The notes beneath the pieces were generated by a model. That model saw only the letters and a list, made by a program, of their open reading frames with translations, was not told the origin of the DNA and did not search any database. From Thioalkalivibrio sp. ALJ16 (GTDB taxonomy: Bacteria > Pseudomonadota > Gammaproteobacteria > Ectothiorhodospirales > Ectothiorhodospiraceae), in the NCBI RefSeq assembly GCF_000377345.1, contig NZ_KB898037.1:311412-375411 (forward strand): DNA of 64,000 bases, given 5' to 3'. Both the position numbers and the translations under genes were made by a program. Every line of letters starts with the position of its first letter. The first letter of the stretch is position 1. Shown here piece by piece: positions 55,426-64,000 of the stretch.

Positions 55426-56067
55426 ATGAAACACAAGCTGGTGAAGAATCTTCTGGCCGCATCCGTCGCCTCGCTGGTGCTGGGTGCTGCCGGTCAGGTG
55501 GTTGCGCAGGAGCCGCCGGCCGCGAACGTCACCGACCGCAGCGGCAAGGTCGTGGTCGACCGTTCCGGCGAGTGCGTGCGCACCCGTTCCTGGGCTGCGG
55601 AAAACGTGAAATTCCCGCATTGCGCGGGCTACATCGAGGAAACCGCCGAAGCCCCGGCGCCCGAGCCCGCCGCCGCGCCGGAGCCGGAACCGGAGCCGGA
55701 ATTCACCACCACCACCCTCAGCGCCCAGGCCCTGTTCGGCTTCGACAGCGCCGAGCTGCGCGCCGAAGGTCGTTCCGCCCTGCGCGATCTGGCCCGCAGC
55801 CTGACCGCCGATGACGCCGAGTACAGCTCGGTGCTGGTCGAAGGTCACACCTGCACTATCGGTCCGGCTGACTACAACCAGGGGCTGTCCGAGCGCCGTG
55901 CGGCCGCTGTGGCCGAGTTCCTGGCCAGCGAAGGCGTGCGCGAAAGCGACATCCGCACCGTGGGTTATGGTGAAGATCGGCCGACCGCCGACAACTCCAC
56001 CCAGGCGGGCCGCGAGGCCAACCGCCGCGTGGAAGTGACCTCCGACGTGCGCAAGCGCGCCAACTAA
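55426..56067 (+). CDS. OmpA-domain exported protein
   Basis: A 213-residue protein with a signal peptide (ASVASLVLGAAGQVVAQ), a short N-terminal region with two Cys (SGECVRTR; FPHCAGYIEE), a Pro/Glu-rich linker, and a C-terminal OmpA-like peptidoglycan-binding domain: ALFGFDSAELRAEGRSAL, VEGHTCTIGPADYNQGLSERRA, NRRVEV. The membrane barrel of true OmpA is absent, so it probably tethers to peptidoglycan from the periplasm or through an unseen lipid. AAGGAGG precedes ATG by about 8 nt. Confidence 0.88.
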   Translation: MKHKLVKNLLAASVASLVLGAAGQVVAQEPPAANVTDRSGKVVVDRSGECVRTRSWAAENVKFPHCAGYIEETAEAPAPEPAAAPEPEPEPEFTTTTLSAQALFGFDSAELRAEGRSALRDLARSLTADDAEYSSVLVEGHTCTIGPADYNQGLSERRAAAVAEFLASEGVRESDIRTVGYGEDRPTADNSTQAGREANRRVEVTSDVRKRAN

Positions 56068-56115
56068 GGTCGCACGCGACACCCCGGCTGCCAGTTCGCT
56101 GGCACGCCGGTACCG

Positions 56116-56140
56116 AGCCCCGCTTCGGCGGGGCTTTTTT
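56116..56140 (+). terminator. Rho-independent terminator after the OmpA-domain gene
   Basis: A perfect 8-bp stem AGCCCCGC/GCGGGGCT with TTCG loop, then six T (56135-56140). Confidence 0.93.
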
Positions 56141-56277
56141 GTGCGTGCTCCGCGGCCGGTGGCCGGCGAACCTTTCGCGGCTCCAGGGGGGGGCAGGGAA
56201 GCACACGCCGGGCCCTTCAGCCTGCGTTAATCTTGCGCCCCTAGACTGAGTCCAGACATTCGGAAAACCAGGTCACC

Positions 56278-56778
56278 ATGATGATCCATAGCATCCCGAG
56301 ACACTCTCTTTCCGCAGCCTTGCTGGGTGCCGTCACTCTGCTGGTCGGCCTGTTGCTGTCACCCGGTGCGGCCGCCAGCGGCGTGGAACGCGCGACGGAC
56401 CTGCAGGGCCTGGCCGGTAATGGCAATGGCCAGCCGACCCTGATCATGTTCGCCTCCAGCAGCTGTCCCTACTGCGATCGGGCGGAACAGCATCATCTCG
56501 GTCCGATGACCGAGGATGCCGCGTTCGCGGACGTGAACATACGCAAGGTGATGCTGGACCGGGAGACCGTGCGCGACTTCAATGGCGAGAGCCTGCCGGG
56601 GAATGTCCTCGGGCGGAATTACGGCGTGCGGGTAGTGCCGACCATCATGGCTTTTGATGCCGAGGGGCGTCCCGCCGGCACGCCGCTGGTGGGGATTCCC
56701 AACGAACAGCTGTACCGCAGTCAGATCCGCACTCGCATTGAGGCCGCCCGTCACGGGGCCGGCGACTCCTCGAGCTAG
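56278..56778 (+). CDS. Exported thioredoxin-fold protein
   Basis: A 166-residue protein with a signal peptide ending near AAA-SG, and a thioredoxin fold with redox motif SSSCPYCDRAEQHHL (CPYC) and cis-Pro in VRVVPTIMAFDAEG. CPYC is the glutaredoxin-type pair, but the fold is closer to SoxW/thioredoxin_2. It is likely a periplasmic thiol reductant or isomerase; DsbD at 46.7 kb is a plausible partner. Two ATG codons start it (56278, 56281). Confidence 0.82.
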   Translation: MMIHSIPRHSLSAALLGAVTLLVGLLLSPGAAASGVERATDLQGLAGNGNGQPTLIMFASSSCPYCDRAEQHHLGPMTEDAAFADVNIRKVMLDRETVRDFNGESLPGNVLGRNYGVRVVPTIMAFDAEGRPAGTPLVGIPNEQLYRSQIRTRIEAARHGAGDSSS

Positions 56779-57040
56779 CCGGACACGGTTCCGCTGGCCA
56801 CGCCGAGGCAAAGGCCGGTCCCGCCGCCACATTGCGTTGCTGCTCGCGACGTCGCGCCGACGGCATCCCTCGCGAGAGCATCGGTAGGGCCAGGTCCCTC
56901 GGCTGCCCGTGCACGAGTGTAGTCCGGACATGTCCTGGGCCTGCGTGTTGTCACCGCACACGGCTTTCTTTGTGCTGCCGTGCCCTTCGTGGTGATTCAT
57001 GCCCCTGATCTGCTGGTCGCCGCCTGTAGTGCATGGCGCC
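56779..57040. other. Gene-free stretch beside MITE copy 3
   Basis: No convincing frame, promoter or repeat was seen in these 262 bp between the thioredoxin-fold gene and the element. Confidence 0.4.
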
Positions 57041-57286
57041 TTAGGGAAACGCAACGCTGTGCGCGCGCCCGTTTTTGATCAACAACGGGCGGCCGAGCCC
57101 CTGCTCTCAATGGTTTGTGGGGTTGGTGCCCCCCCCTGATTCTGAATGAATATGGCCCGATCCTGCGTTGCGCCCCGCAATCCATCAAAAACGGGCGGGT
57201 AGAACCACTACCCACTGCACGACGCGCCTTGTCTCGGAAAACAGGGGGCACCAGCGCGGACGTGCGATTTAATCAGCGTTTCCTTA
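57041..57286. mobile_element. MITE-like element, copy 3 (left end truncated)
   Basis: A 246-bp non-coding element in the same orientation as copy 2. It shares GCGCGCGCCCGTTTTT (near 57059-57076), GCGGCCGAG, GATCCTGCGTTGCG (57159-57172) and CGCGCCTTGTCTCGG (57223-57237). The right end GCGTTTCCTTAG reverses to CTAAGGAAACGCTGATT; the left end begins TTAGGGAAACGC and then jumps to sequence that is internal in copy 2, so about 75 bp of the left TIR are lost. The right end contains the tamB stop codon. Confidence 0.8.
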
Positions 57287-60200
57287 GCGTTCGATCCGGT
57301 AGATCAGGTCGACCGACTGCTCCGTGGTGCCGGAGGCAGTTTCCACGCTCAGGTTGCGCGTCAGCTCGTAGCGCAGCAGGACCTTCGAGGTGTTGTCGAA
57401 CAACCCGATGGAGTAGCGCAGCAGGAGTCTTGGCGAGAGGTACAGACCCAGGGTCAGCGCGCTCTCGTCCAGCCCGCCCTCGGTATCCAGTTCCACCTCG
57501 TCCAGGCCCAGTTCGCGGCCGATGCGCTCGGTGATCACCGCGCCCTGTTCCAGCCCGTAGGCCGCCGCGGCGGCGGCGATCATGTTGCCGTCCGATTGTG
57601 ACGCGCCCGACAGGGGCCGCCCGGTCAGCAGGAACGACATCGCCTCGGTCTCGTCCATCGGTGGCTCCGAGATGACCCGCGAGCGCAGGTTGTCCGGCGT
57701 ACCCCGGATCTCGAGGCCGACCGTCACGTTGTACTCGCGCACGGTGCGCACCGCGCGCAGGTCCAGTTCCGGGTTCTCCGCCGGCCCCTGGAAGATGAGG
57801 CTGCCGCGTTCCACTCGCAGATCCTGGCCGTAGTCGCTGTACTGGCCCTCGGGGATGGTGATCTCGCCGAAGAGCTGAGTGGGCTGCCCGGTGATCTCCT
57901 CGACATCCACCTCGCCGGCGAAGCGCGCGGTCAGGCCAAAGCCGTCGAAGCGCACGTCGTCGCCCAGCCGGATCCGGATCCGGATGTCGGTCTTCAGCCC
58001 CTGGGCCTCCTGGATCTCCTCGCCGAGGATGATCTCGTCGCCGGAGACCCGGATCGCGCCCGGCGGCAGATCCGGCGGGCGGATGCGCGCCCAGGGCAGG
58101 AACACCTCGCCGCGCACGCGAATGCCGTCGGCGGGGGTGAAGACCAGCTGCAGGTCCGGTGTGATGCGGGCCTCGGCGTCCACCCGGTTGACCACCAGGA
58201 AGTCCGTGCCGGCCAGATTCAGTTCGGCGCGCGGGCCGTCGCCCCCGAGATCGACCCGGCCGTCGAGGTCGATGCCGCCATCTCCCGACTCCAGCCGCCC
58301 GGAGAGCGTCAGCTCCTCGGCCGATACCACGCGGGCCGTGATCTCGGGGATCACAACGTCGATACCCGCCTCCGGGATCAGCACGCCCCCGTCGCGGAAG
58401 GCCAACTCACCCTCCACCAGCGGTGCGTCGAGGCGGCCGCCAAAGTCCAGGCGGGCGTCCAGGGAACCCCTGAGGCGCTGGATCTCGGGGCTCAGGGCGG
58501 CCAGCCAGGCCAGGTCCTCGAGGCGCGCGACCAAGTCACCGTCCAGGCGCAGGTCCTCGCCGTCCGGTCGCAGGCGGACGTCGCTGCGGGCGGTTCCGCC
58601 CTCCAGGAAGTCGAGGCGCAGGGCGGCGTCCACGTCGCGGTCGCGTACCCGGGCGGTCAGGCGCACATCGCGATAGGGCACATCTTCCAGATCCCCGTCC
58701 TCGTCCCGCACGATCAGGTGGCTGTCGGTCGGGGTCACGGACAGGTCTGCCGCCAGGATGCCGTCGGGGTCGAGGCGGCCGCTGGCCTCGGCGTTCAACT
58801 CGCCGGCGATGGCCAGTTCCGGCGGCAGGAAGGGCTCCAGCCACGCCAGGTCCAGAGCCCGGATGCCGGCATCGAATTCCGCCCCTGCGGTGGCGCTCCA
58901 GCGGGCCTCGGTACACAGGCGTGCCTCGTCCCGCGCCAGGCACAGGCGTCCCAGCTGTGCCTGCTCGGGCCCGCCCTCCAGCGCGACCGGTTCGGCCAGG
59001 TGCCAGGCCCCGGCGGCGGGCTGGTCCAGGTCCAGTCGTGCGAGCTGTCCGCGCCAGTGCAGGGTCTCGGGGTCCAGGCCGCCGCGCAGCGCCAGTTCCA
59101 GTGAGCCCAGGTTTGTCGCATCTGCGGCAAGGGTGACGCGGTGTTCATCCACGCGGCCGGAGGCGTCCAGCCGTAAAGACTCCACCCGAATACCGTCGCC
59201 CGGTTCCAGCCCGGTCAGGCGCAGCTCGATCTCGGCGGGTGCGGCTACCTCGAGGCCCGCATCGGCCTGCAATTCCAGCCGTTCCAGGGTGATGTCCGCC
59301 AGTCGCAGGCCGGCGCCGCTGCCGCGCGCCGCGACGCGCGGACGCTCGGGGTCCCCCGTGATACGCGCATCCAGTTCCAGCCGGCCGCCAAGGTCGGGCC
59401 AGGCCCGGTCCAGCTCCGGTGCATCCAGTTGCAGTTCGAAGTCGAGGGCGTCGGCCCACTCGCCGCGGGCGCTCAGCGTGTTGCGCCCCAGTGCCAGGTC
59501 CAGGCGGTCTACGCGCAGGTGTTCGCCCTCCAGCGCGAGGTCCGCCTGACCGGAGACGGGCTGTTCGCGCAAGTTGCCCTCCAGGCGTTGCAGTCGGGCC
59601 TGGAGGCGCGGGCGGCCGTCGGCGTCCAGGTGTCCCGCGCTGGTCAGGGCCAGCGCGAGCTGGCCGGGGAGTTCGGCGGCCACCTGCGACGGGTCCAACC
59701 CCTCGCCGTCCAGCGCGAGGTCCCACGCCAGGCCGTCGGTCCAGTCGAGTTCGCCGCTCAGGCTCAGCCGGGCACCCGTGTCGGTGGCGAGCTGCAGGCG
59801 CTCGATCTGGCTGCCGGTCTCGGTCAGCGCGACCCGGGCGTCACCCGTGATGTCGATCCCGCGCAGTCGGGCCTGCAACGGGGCCAGCTCGAGCTGCGCG
59901 GCGAGGCCACCGCTGGCGGGTGCGTAGTCGCCGTCCAGTGCCACGCGCAGTTGTTCAATACGGCCGTCCAGCTCCGGGTGCAGGCGTGCCAGTTCCGGGG
60001 CGGCGAGGTCCAGCCCGAGGTCGAAGGCGATGCGGTGATCCGGATCGGCCAGGTCGCCGGCCAGGCCCGTGGCCGCGCCCGCCAAATCCAGCCGCGCGAG
60101 GTCGCGGATGGCCAGGCGGGTGTCCTCGATGCCGGCCTCGCCATTGGCCACCCATGCGTTCAGGCTCCCGGTGATCGGGTGATTTTCGAAATGTCCTTCC

Positions 60201-61435
60201 AGTTCAGTGACGCTCGCGCGTGCCTCCAGGGCGGCCAGGGGCGGGGCGTCGGCCCCCAGCGGAAGGCGGCCCTGCAGCTGCGCCTTCAGGTGTTCGATCC
60301 CGGCATCCGCCTCCAGGCCCAGCGGCGCCGGCGTCAGCTGACGCGCCTCCAGGGTCAGGTCCCAGTCCAGGGCGTCGTCGAAGCGGACCGGGCCGGACAG
60401 GGCGAACCGACCGGCTTCGGAGACGATCTCCAAGCCTTCAAGATGCAGCGATTCGAGGTCCCCTCGTGCACGGGTGTTCAGCGCGATGCGCGGCCAGGGT
60501 GCGAGGGTGGCGGCCGTATCGATCTCCAGGGTCCAGGCCTCCGGTGTGCCGCGCGCGTCGAGGTACCCGGCTTCCACATGGATGCTCTGTTCCGGATCGA
60601 GGTGGTAGGCGAAGGGCTGCCACTGCGCGGTCAGTTCCAGCTCCGGCGTGGCGAACAGCTCGCGGGCACTGGCATGCAGGCTCAGCTCGATGCCGGCGCG
60701 CAGGTCATGGTCCACCTGTACGCGTTCCCGCAGGGCCCCGGTGACCCGCAGCTCGCCATGTGCCTCGTCGGTTCCCAGGCCCTCGGCGGCCGTCTCGGGC
60801 AGGGGTGCCTGCCACTGGCCACGCAGCTCGAGCGGATAGTCCCCGTCGGTCTCGATCTCGCCGGTCAGCCGGGCGCGGATCTCCGGCATGTCCAGTTCCA
60901 GCGCCTGCAGCTCGACCCGCGAACCACGCGCCCGGGCGCCGCTGGTCAGGCGGGTGATGGTGGCCAGTGGCTCGCCGGCCTGAAGGATCTCCAGGTCCTC
61001 GACGCGCAGCTGGCCCAGGCGTATCGCCAGCGGTAGCCGGATGGATTCAGGCAGCGCGAAGGGTTTGTCGTCGGAGACCGCCTCGGGGTCGGGCGGCGGG
61101 AGATCGACGCGCATGCCCGTGGCGGCCAGCACCCGGATGTTCAGTTCCCCGCGCAGCAGGCTGCGGGCACTGACGCCGATGCGGCCCGCGGGCAGATCGA
61201 TCTCCGGGCCGTCGGGGAGGGCCAGGTACAGTCCGTGCAGCCGCAGTTCGGTAAACAGCGTTCCCTCGACCCGATCGATGCGCAACTCGACCGGGGCCAG
61301 GCGCTGGCCCTGCTCGGCCAGCCAGCGGGTGCCGGACTCGGTGGCGAGCAGTCCCGCCAGGGTGCCGAGCAGCACGATCACCAGCGTGAGGACGGTGGAC
61401 AGCCCCCACAGCGTGGCGCGCAACAGCCGCTTCAC
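57284..61435 (-). CDS. tamB: Translocation and assembly module subunit TamB
   Basis: A 1383-residue inner-membrane-anchored protein spanning the periplasm; with TamA it moves lipids or assembles outer-membrane proteins. One N-terminal helix (LWGLSTVLTLVIVLLGTLAG) is followed by a very long beta-rich AsmA/DUF490-like groove of repeating LxLxG strands and the conserved C-terminus (GSLIFQGPAENPELDLRAVR, SFLLTGRPLSGASQ, ...SVDLIYRIER). The GTG start overlaps the tamA stop. The stop TAA lies in the end of MITE copy 3. It is larger than E. coli TamB (1259). Confidence 0.93.
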   Translation of the reverse strand: MKRLLRATLWGLSTVLTLVIVLLGTLAGLLATESGTRWLAEQGQRLAPVELRIDRVEGTLFTELRLHGLYLALPDGPEIDLPAGRIGVSARSLLRGELNIRVLAATGMRVDLPPPDPEAVSDDKPFALPESIRLPLAIRLGQLRVEDLEILQAGEPLATITRLTSGARARGSRVELQALELDMPEIRARLTGEIETDGDYPLELRGQWQAPLPETAAEGLGTDEAHGELRVTGALRERVQVDHDLRAGIELSLHASARELFATPELELTAQWQPFAYHLDPEQSIHVEAGYLDARGTPEAWTLEIDTAATLAPWPRIALNTRARGDLESLHLEGLEIVSEAGRFALSGPVRFDDALDWDLTLEARQLTPAPLGLEADAGIEHLKAQLQGRLPLGADAPPLAALEARASVTELEGHFENHPITGSLNAWVANGEAGIEDTRLAIRDLARLDLAGAATGLAGDLADPDHRIAFDLGLDLAAPELARLHPELDGRIEQLRVALDGDYAPASGGLAAQLELAPLQARLRGIDITGDARVALTETGSQIERLQLATDTGARLSLSGELDWTDGLAWDLALDGEGLDPSQVAAELPGQLALALTSAGHLDADGRPRLQARLQRLEGNLREQPVSGQADLALEGEHLRVDRLDLALGRNTLSARGEWADALDFELQLDAPELDRAWPDLGGRLELDARITGDPERPRVAARGSGAGLRLADITLERLELQADAGLEVAAPAEIELRLTGLEPGDGIRVESLRLDASGRVDEHRVTLAADATNLGSLELALRGGLDPETLHWRGQLARLDLDQPAAGAWHLAEPVALEGGPEQAQLGRLCLARDEARLCTEARWSATAGAEFDAGIRALDLAWLEPFLPPELAIAGELNAEASGRLDPDGILAADLSVTPTDSHLIVRDEDGDLEDVPYRDVRLTARVRDRDVDAALRLDFLEGGTARSDVRLRPDGEDLRLDGDLVARLEDLAWLAALSPEIQRLRGSLDARLDFGGRLDAPLVEGELAFRDGGVLIPEAGIDVVIPEITARVVSAEELTLSGRLESGDGGIDLDGRVDLGGDGPRAELNLAGTDFLVVNRVDAEARITPDLQLVFTPADGIRVRGEVFLPWARIRPPDLPPGAIRVSGDEIILGEEIQEAQGLKTDIRIRIRLGDDVRFDGFGLTARFAGEVDVEEITGQPTQLFGEITIPEGQYSDYGQDLRVERGSLIFQGPAENPELDLRAVRTVREYNVTVGLEIRGTPDNLRSRVISEPPMDETEAMSFLLTGRPLSGASQSDGNMIAAAAAAYGLEQGAVITERIGRELGLDEVELDTEGGLDESALTLGLYLSPRLLLRYSIGLFDNTSKVLLRYELTRNLSVETASGTTEQSVDLIYRIER

Positions 61436-63210
61436 AGGTCCGGCCCCATGGAGAAGTGGATGCGGAAGTCGTCGTCCGAATCCGGGCCGTGAGCCAGGTC
61501 CACGCGGATGGGCCCGACCGGGGAGCGCCAGCGTACGCCGACCCCGACCCCGTAGACCGGGTCGAATTCGTCCCATTCGTCCACCACGTTGCCGGCATCG
61601 ACAAACATGGCGGCGCTCCAGTTGCCCGCGACCGGGTAGTCGTATTCGACACTGCCGACCACCTTGTGACGCCCGCCGATCACGTCGCCGTCCGCGTTGC
61701 GCGGCCCCACGCGCTGGTAGCCGTAGCCGCGGATGCTGGCGTCGCCCCCGGCGTAGAAACGCAGCGAGCTGGGCAGGTCCTGCACCGCGTCCACGTCGGT
61801 GAAGCCGGCGTCCGCGCGCGCCAGGACACGGCCCTTACCGAGACCGCGCACGATCTTGCCGCTGGCCAGGATCTGCGCGAAGGAGGTGCTGGACAGGATC
61901 TCCTCGCGGGCGCCCTGCGCCGTGGCCTCGAAGCGGTAGCCCCGTCGCGGCGTCATCGGGTCGTCGGCATCCATACGGCTGATGCGATAGGACGGGATCA
62001 GCAGCTGGCTGCGTCCGCGGTCATCCTCGCTCGCGACATAGTCCTCGTACTCGTAGCGCAGCCCCTCGGTGGTCTGCCAGCCGCTGCGGCGTTGCAGGAT
62101 ACGGTTGGCCCCGATCTGGAAGCGGTCGGACTCCTGGGTGTCGGTCTTTTCCGTGCGGTAGGTGGTGAACAGGTTCAGGCGTTCACGCAGCGGGTCGCGC
62201 AGCGGGATCTCGTAGTTGTAGCCGATGCCGGAGCGCACCGGGGACGCCTCGATCTCGGCCTGGTAGCGGTGGCCCCGGGTATTGGCGTAGCGATGTTCGT
62301 AGCGCAGGCGGATGCGCGGTCCGATATCGGTGGAGTAGCCGATGCCGGCCTCGTAGCTGTGGCGTTTGCGTGGTTCCAGCTCCGCGAGGATCGGGACTTC
62401 CAGCCCGTCCGCCGCATCGCGCTGCGGCCGCACCCGCACGGCACCGAAGTAGCCGCTGTCGTTGAGGTTGCGCTGCAGGGCGATGATCTGTGCCGAGCTG
62501 TAGGGATCGCCCTCCTCGAACGGCACCATGCGCTGCAGGAAGTCGTCCGCCAGGATGTCCTGTTCGATGTGCACGCGACCCATGCGGTAGCGATCCCCGG
62601 TCTCCATGTGCAGCCGGATCGCCGCGGTGCGGCCTTCGCGGTCGACTTCCAGGCGCCGAGTGTGCAGGTCGGCGTCGAAATAGCCGCGATCGGCGGCGAT
62701 CCGCGTCATGCGGTTGCGCAGAGCCTCGTAGTGATCGTGGCGCAGGGTGTCGCCCGGACGGATATCGGTCTGGCTGCGTACGGCCTCGAAGCCGAGGTCG
62801 TCGGCGCCCGCGCCGGTGATCTGGATATCGATGTGTTCCACCGTGGTTGGCGGCCCCGGTTCCACGGTAATGCGGATTTGCCAGCAGGCATCGTCGCGTT
62901 CGAAGGCCAGCTCCAGCTCGGGGTCGTAGAAGCCGATGGCGCGCAGGGCATTGCGGGCGCGTTCCTCGGTGTCGCGCAGCAGTCGGCGCTCGCGAAAGCC
63001 GGGCAGGTCGCAGGGGTGGCGGGCGAGGTTGATGCTGTTGCGGATGTTGCCACGCTGGGCCTCGGTGCCGCCTTCGATCGCCAGCCCGGGGGTCGGTCCG
63101 TTCTCCGCGCTGGCCGGGGCCGCCAGCGCCAGCAGCGCAAGGAGCAGCATGGCCAGGCCTGGACCTGGGCCCCTGGTGCGGTGGACGCCGTGGATGCGGG
63201 CAGGGTTCAT
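61432..63210 (-). CDS. tamA: Translocation and assembly module subunit TamA (Omp85 family)
   Basis: A 592-residue outer-membrane protein. The signal peptide (LAMLLLALLALAAPASA) is followed by three POTRA-like repeats (ENGPTPGLAIEGGTEAQRGN; TTVEHIDIQITGAGAD; YRMGRVHIEQDILADDFLQ) and a 16-strand Omp85 barrel with RFYAGGDASIRGYGYQRVGP (the lid/L6 motif). ATG 63210 is chosen because it opens the signal; a codon further up is possible. tamB follows with GTGA overlap. Confidence 0.93.
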   Translation of the reverse strand: MNPARIHGVHRTRGPGPGLAMLLLALLALAAPASAENGPTPGLAIEGGTEAQRGNIRNSINLARHPCDLPGFRERRLLRDTEERARNALRAIGFYDPELELAFERDDACWQIRITVEPGPPTTVEHIDIQITGAGADDLGFEAVRSQTDIRPGDTLRHDHYEALRNRMTRIAADRGYFDADLHTRRLEVDREGRTAAIRLHMETGDRYRMGRVHIEQDILADDFLQRMVPFEEGDPYSSAQIIALQRNLNDSGYFGAVRVRPQRDAADGLEVPILAELEPRKRHSYEAGIGYSTDIGPRIRLRYEHRYANTRGHRYQAEIEASPVRSGIGYNYEIPLRDPLRERLNLFTTYRTEKTDTQESDRFQIGANRILQRRSGWQTTEGLRYEYEDYVASEDDRGRSQLLIPSYRISRMDADDPMTPRRGYRFEATAQGAREEILSSTSFAQILASGKIVRGLGKGRVLARADAGFTDVDAVQDLPSSLRFYAGGDASIRGYGYQRVGPRNADGDVIGGRHKVVGSVEYDYPVAGNWSAAMFVDAGNVVDEWDEFDPVYGVGVGVRWRSPVGPIRVDLAHGPDSDDDFRIHFSMGPDL

Positions 63211-63435
63211 GGAATGATGATAGCGGTTGTAAGGGTGTGGCCGATGCATGCACGGTCAGGCGCGCGTGAGGTACTGATATGCAGGTCCGTTGTCGTGTCC
63301 GCCAGCGCGCAACAGGGGGCGGGAGTGTCCGGGCCCCGATGCATCCGTTTCGCGATGATGGTGTGCGTGGGCTTCGGAACGCACCGGGCGATGCGAGTTC
63401 CCGGCGACGGGTTCGGCCGTCAGTGCGGGTCCGCC

Positions 63436-64000
63436 TCAGCCGGCGGGGCAGTCGACCCCGCTGCCGCGAGAGAACACCACCAGGTGCGTGAAGTCGAGTC
63501 GCAGGCGCACGTGTTCGCCAATCACGAAGTTGTCGTGACTGGGTGCCATGCACAGGACGCTTATCCCGTCGGGCATGCGCAGGGTGTAGAGGAAGTCCGC
63601 CCCGCGAAAGGCCTTGTCGATGACCTCGGTCTGGAGGGTGCCGGCCTCGTTGTCGATCGCGATGTCGTCGGGGCGGACCAGGACATCGACCGCCGCGCCG
63701 GGGGGCAGCGATTCCGACAGGGTGCCCTCGATCTGCCCGAAGGTGGTGTCGACCACGTGCTCGGCGCAGACCATGCCCGGAACCAGTGTGCCTTCACCGA
63801 CAAAGTCGGCGACGAAGCGGTCGGCCGGGCGGTGATAGAGGTTGTAGGCGGTATCCCACTGGGCCACGCGGCCCTGGTGGATCACGGCGATGCGATCGGC
63901 AAAGGCGAAGGCCTCGTGCTGGTCGTGGGTTACCAGGATGGCGGTGGTGTTCTCGGCACGCAGGATGCGGCGTACCTCGCGTGCGAGTTCGCTGCGCAGC
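63436..64000 (-). CDS. ABC transporter ATP-binding protein, FbpC/PotA-like (partial, 5' end outside)
   Basis: The C-terminal 188 codons of an ABC ATPase; the gene runs off the window's right edge. Visible are the region after Walker B (AILVTHDQHEAFAFADRIAVIHQGRV), with the switch His, then TAYNLYHRPADRFVADFVGEG, the usual link to the TOBE domain, and the TOBE domain itself (VDVLVRPDDIAID). This fits iron(III) or polyamine/sulfate-type importers; the iron type is a little more likely from the VADFVGEG sequence. The permease and binding protein are not in the window. Confidence 0.85.
   Translation of the reverse strand, partial: LRSELAREVRRILRAENTTAILVTHDQHEAFAFADRIAVIHQGRVAQWDTAYNLYHRPADRFVADFVGEGTLVPGMVCAEHVVDTTFGQIEGTLSESLPPGAAVDVLVRPDDIAIDNEAGTLQTEVIDKAFRGADFLYTLRMPDGISVLCMAPSHDNFVIGEHVRLRLDFTHLVVFSRGSGVDCPAG

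Overview
The window reads as a contiguous piece of chromosome from a GC-rich gammaproteobacterium, most likely an autotrophic sulfur oxidiser of the Ectothiorhodospiraceae (Thioalkalivibrio-like). This is inference from gene content: a Calvin-type class II aldolase beside pgk and pyk, rpe-gph-trpE order, Coq7, a trpG/trpD/trpC-vfr-OsmC-speD-coq7 neighbourhood also known from Pseudomonas, DsrE-fold proteins, a SoxW-like thioredoxin, abundant Cys-redox proteins and many acidic proteins. There is no prophage, CRISPR array, rRNA operon or intact transposase. Almost all of it is core metabolism packed into short operons whose stop and start codons often overlap by 4 bp.

Layout. 1-3.8 kb: pgk, pyk, fba and a strong terminator. 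3.9-6.2 kb: a secreted SYLF protein convergent with purC-bioD. 6.4-9.9 kb: purE-purK-methyltransferase-membrane protein, then a small cytochrome c. 10-17.8 kb: rpe, gph, trpE, a secreted lipase-like hydrolase, trpG, a Bcr/CflA-type exporter, trpD, trpC. 17.8-22.8 kb: Vfr/CRP divergent from OsmC, then speD; coq7 and a lone GlcF-like Fe-S protein on the minus strand; a DUF481 outer-membrane protein. 22.9-29.7 kb: [2Fe-2S] ferredoxin, tRNA-Met, an NfeD/stomatin/phosphoesterase operon, a yeast-cytosine-deaminase-like enzyme, and a GCS2/M14 operon. 29.8-31.7 kb: an ECF sigma factor, a membrane anti-sigma factor carrying a DsrE-like domain, and a second membrane-anchored DsrE protein. 31.7-39.8 kb: murU-amgK-cpdA, dksA, argA, DUF192 and HMA proteins, ilvD, radC. 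40-46 kb: glycine-zipper protein, biotin genes, comF, ubiA. 46-52.8 kb: tlpA-dsbD-cutA, HlyD/TolC-like pair, SoxW-like thioredoxin, fxsA. 52.8-57 kb: groESL under a CIRCE-overlapped promoter, an OmpA-domain protein and a thioredoxin-fold protein. 57.2-64 kb: tamB-tamA and the 3' part of an ABC ATPase gene.

How the genes work together. Carbon flow runs through aldolase, Pgk, Rpe and phosphoglycolate phosphatase, feeding tryptophan, purine, biotin, arginine, branched-chain amino acid and ubiquinone synthesis. A second theme is envelope redox and assembly: DsbD with a duplicated alpha domain, TlpA, two further thioredoxin-fold proteins, TamAB, an OmpA-domain protein, and the AmgK/MurU peptidoglycan-recycling branch. 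cAMP signalling is represented by Vfr and CpdA.

Two things stand out. The first is the sigma / anti-sigma-DsrE / DsrE cassette, which looks like a transmembrane sensor built on a sulfur-relay fold. The second is a family of non-coding, MITE-like elements (three copies plus an end fragment) with TIRs of the TTAGGGAGACAC / TTAGGAAACGC type, which repeatedly sit exactly on the TAG/TAA stop codons of flanking genes.
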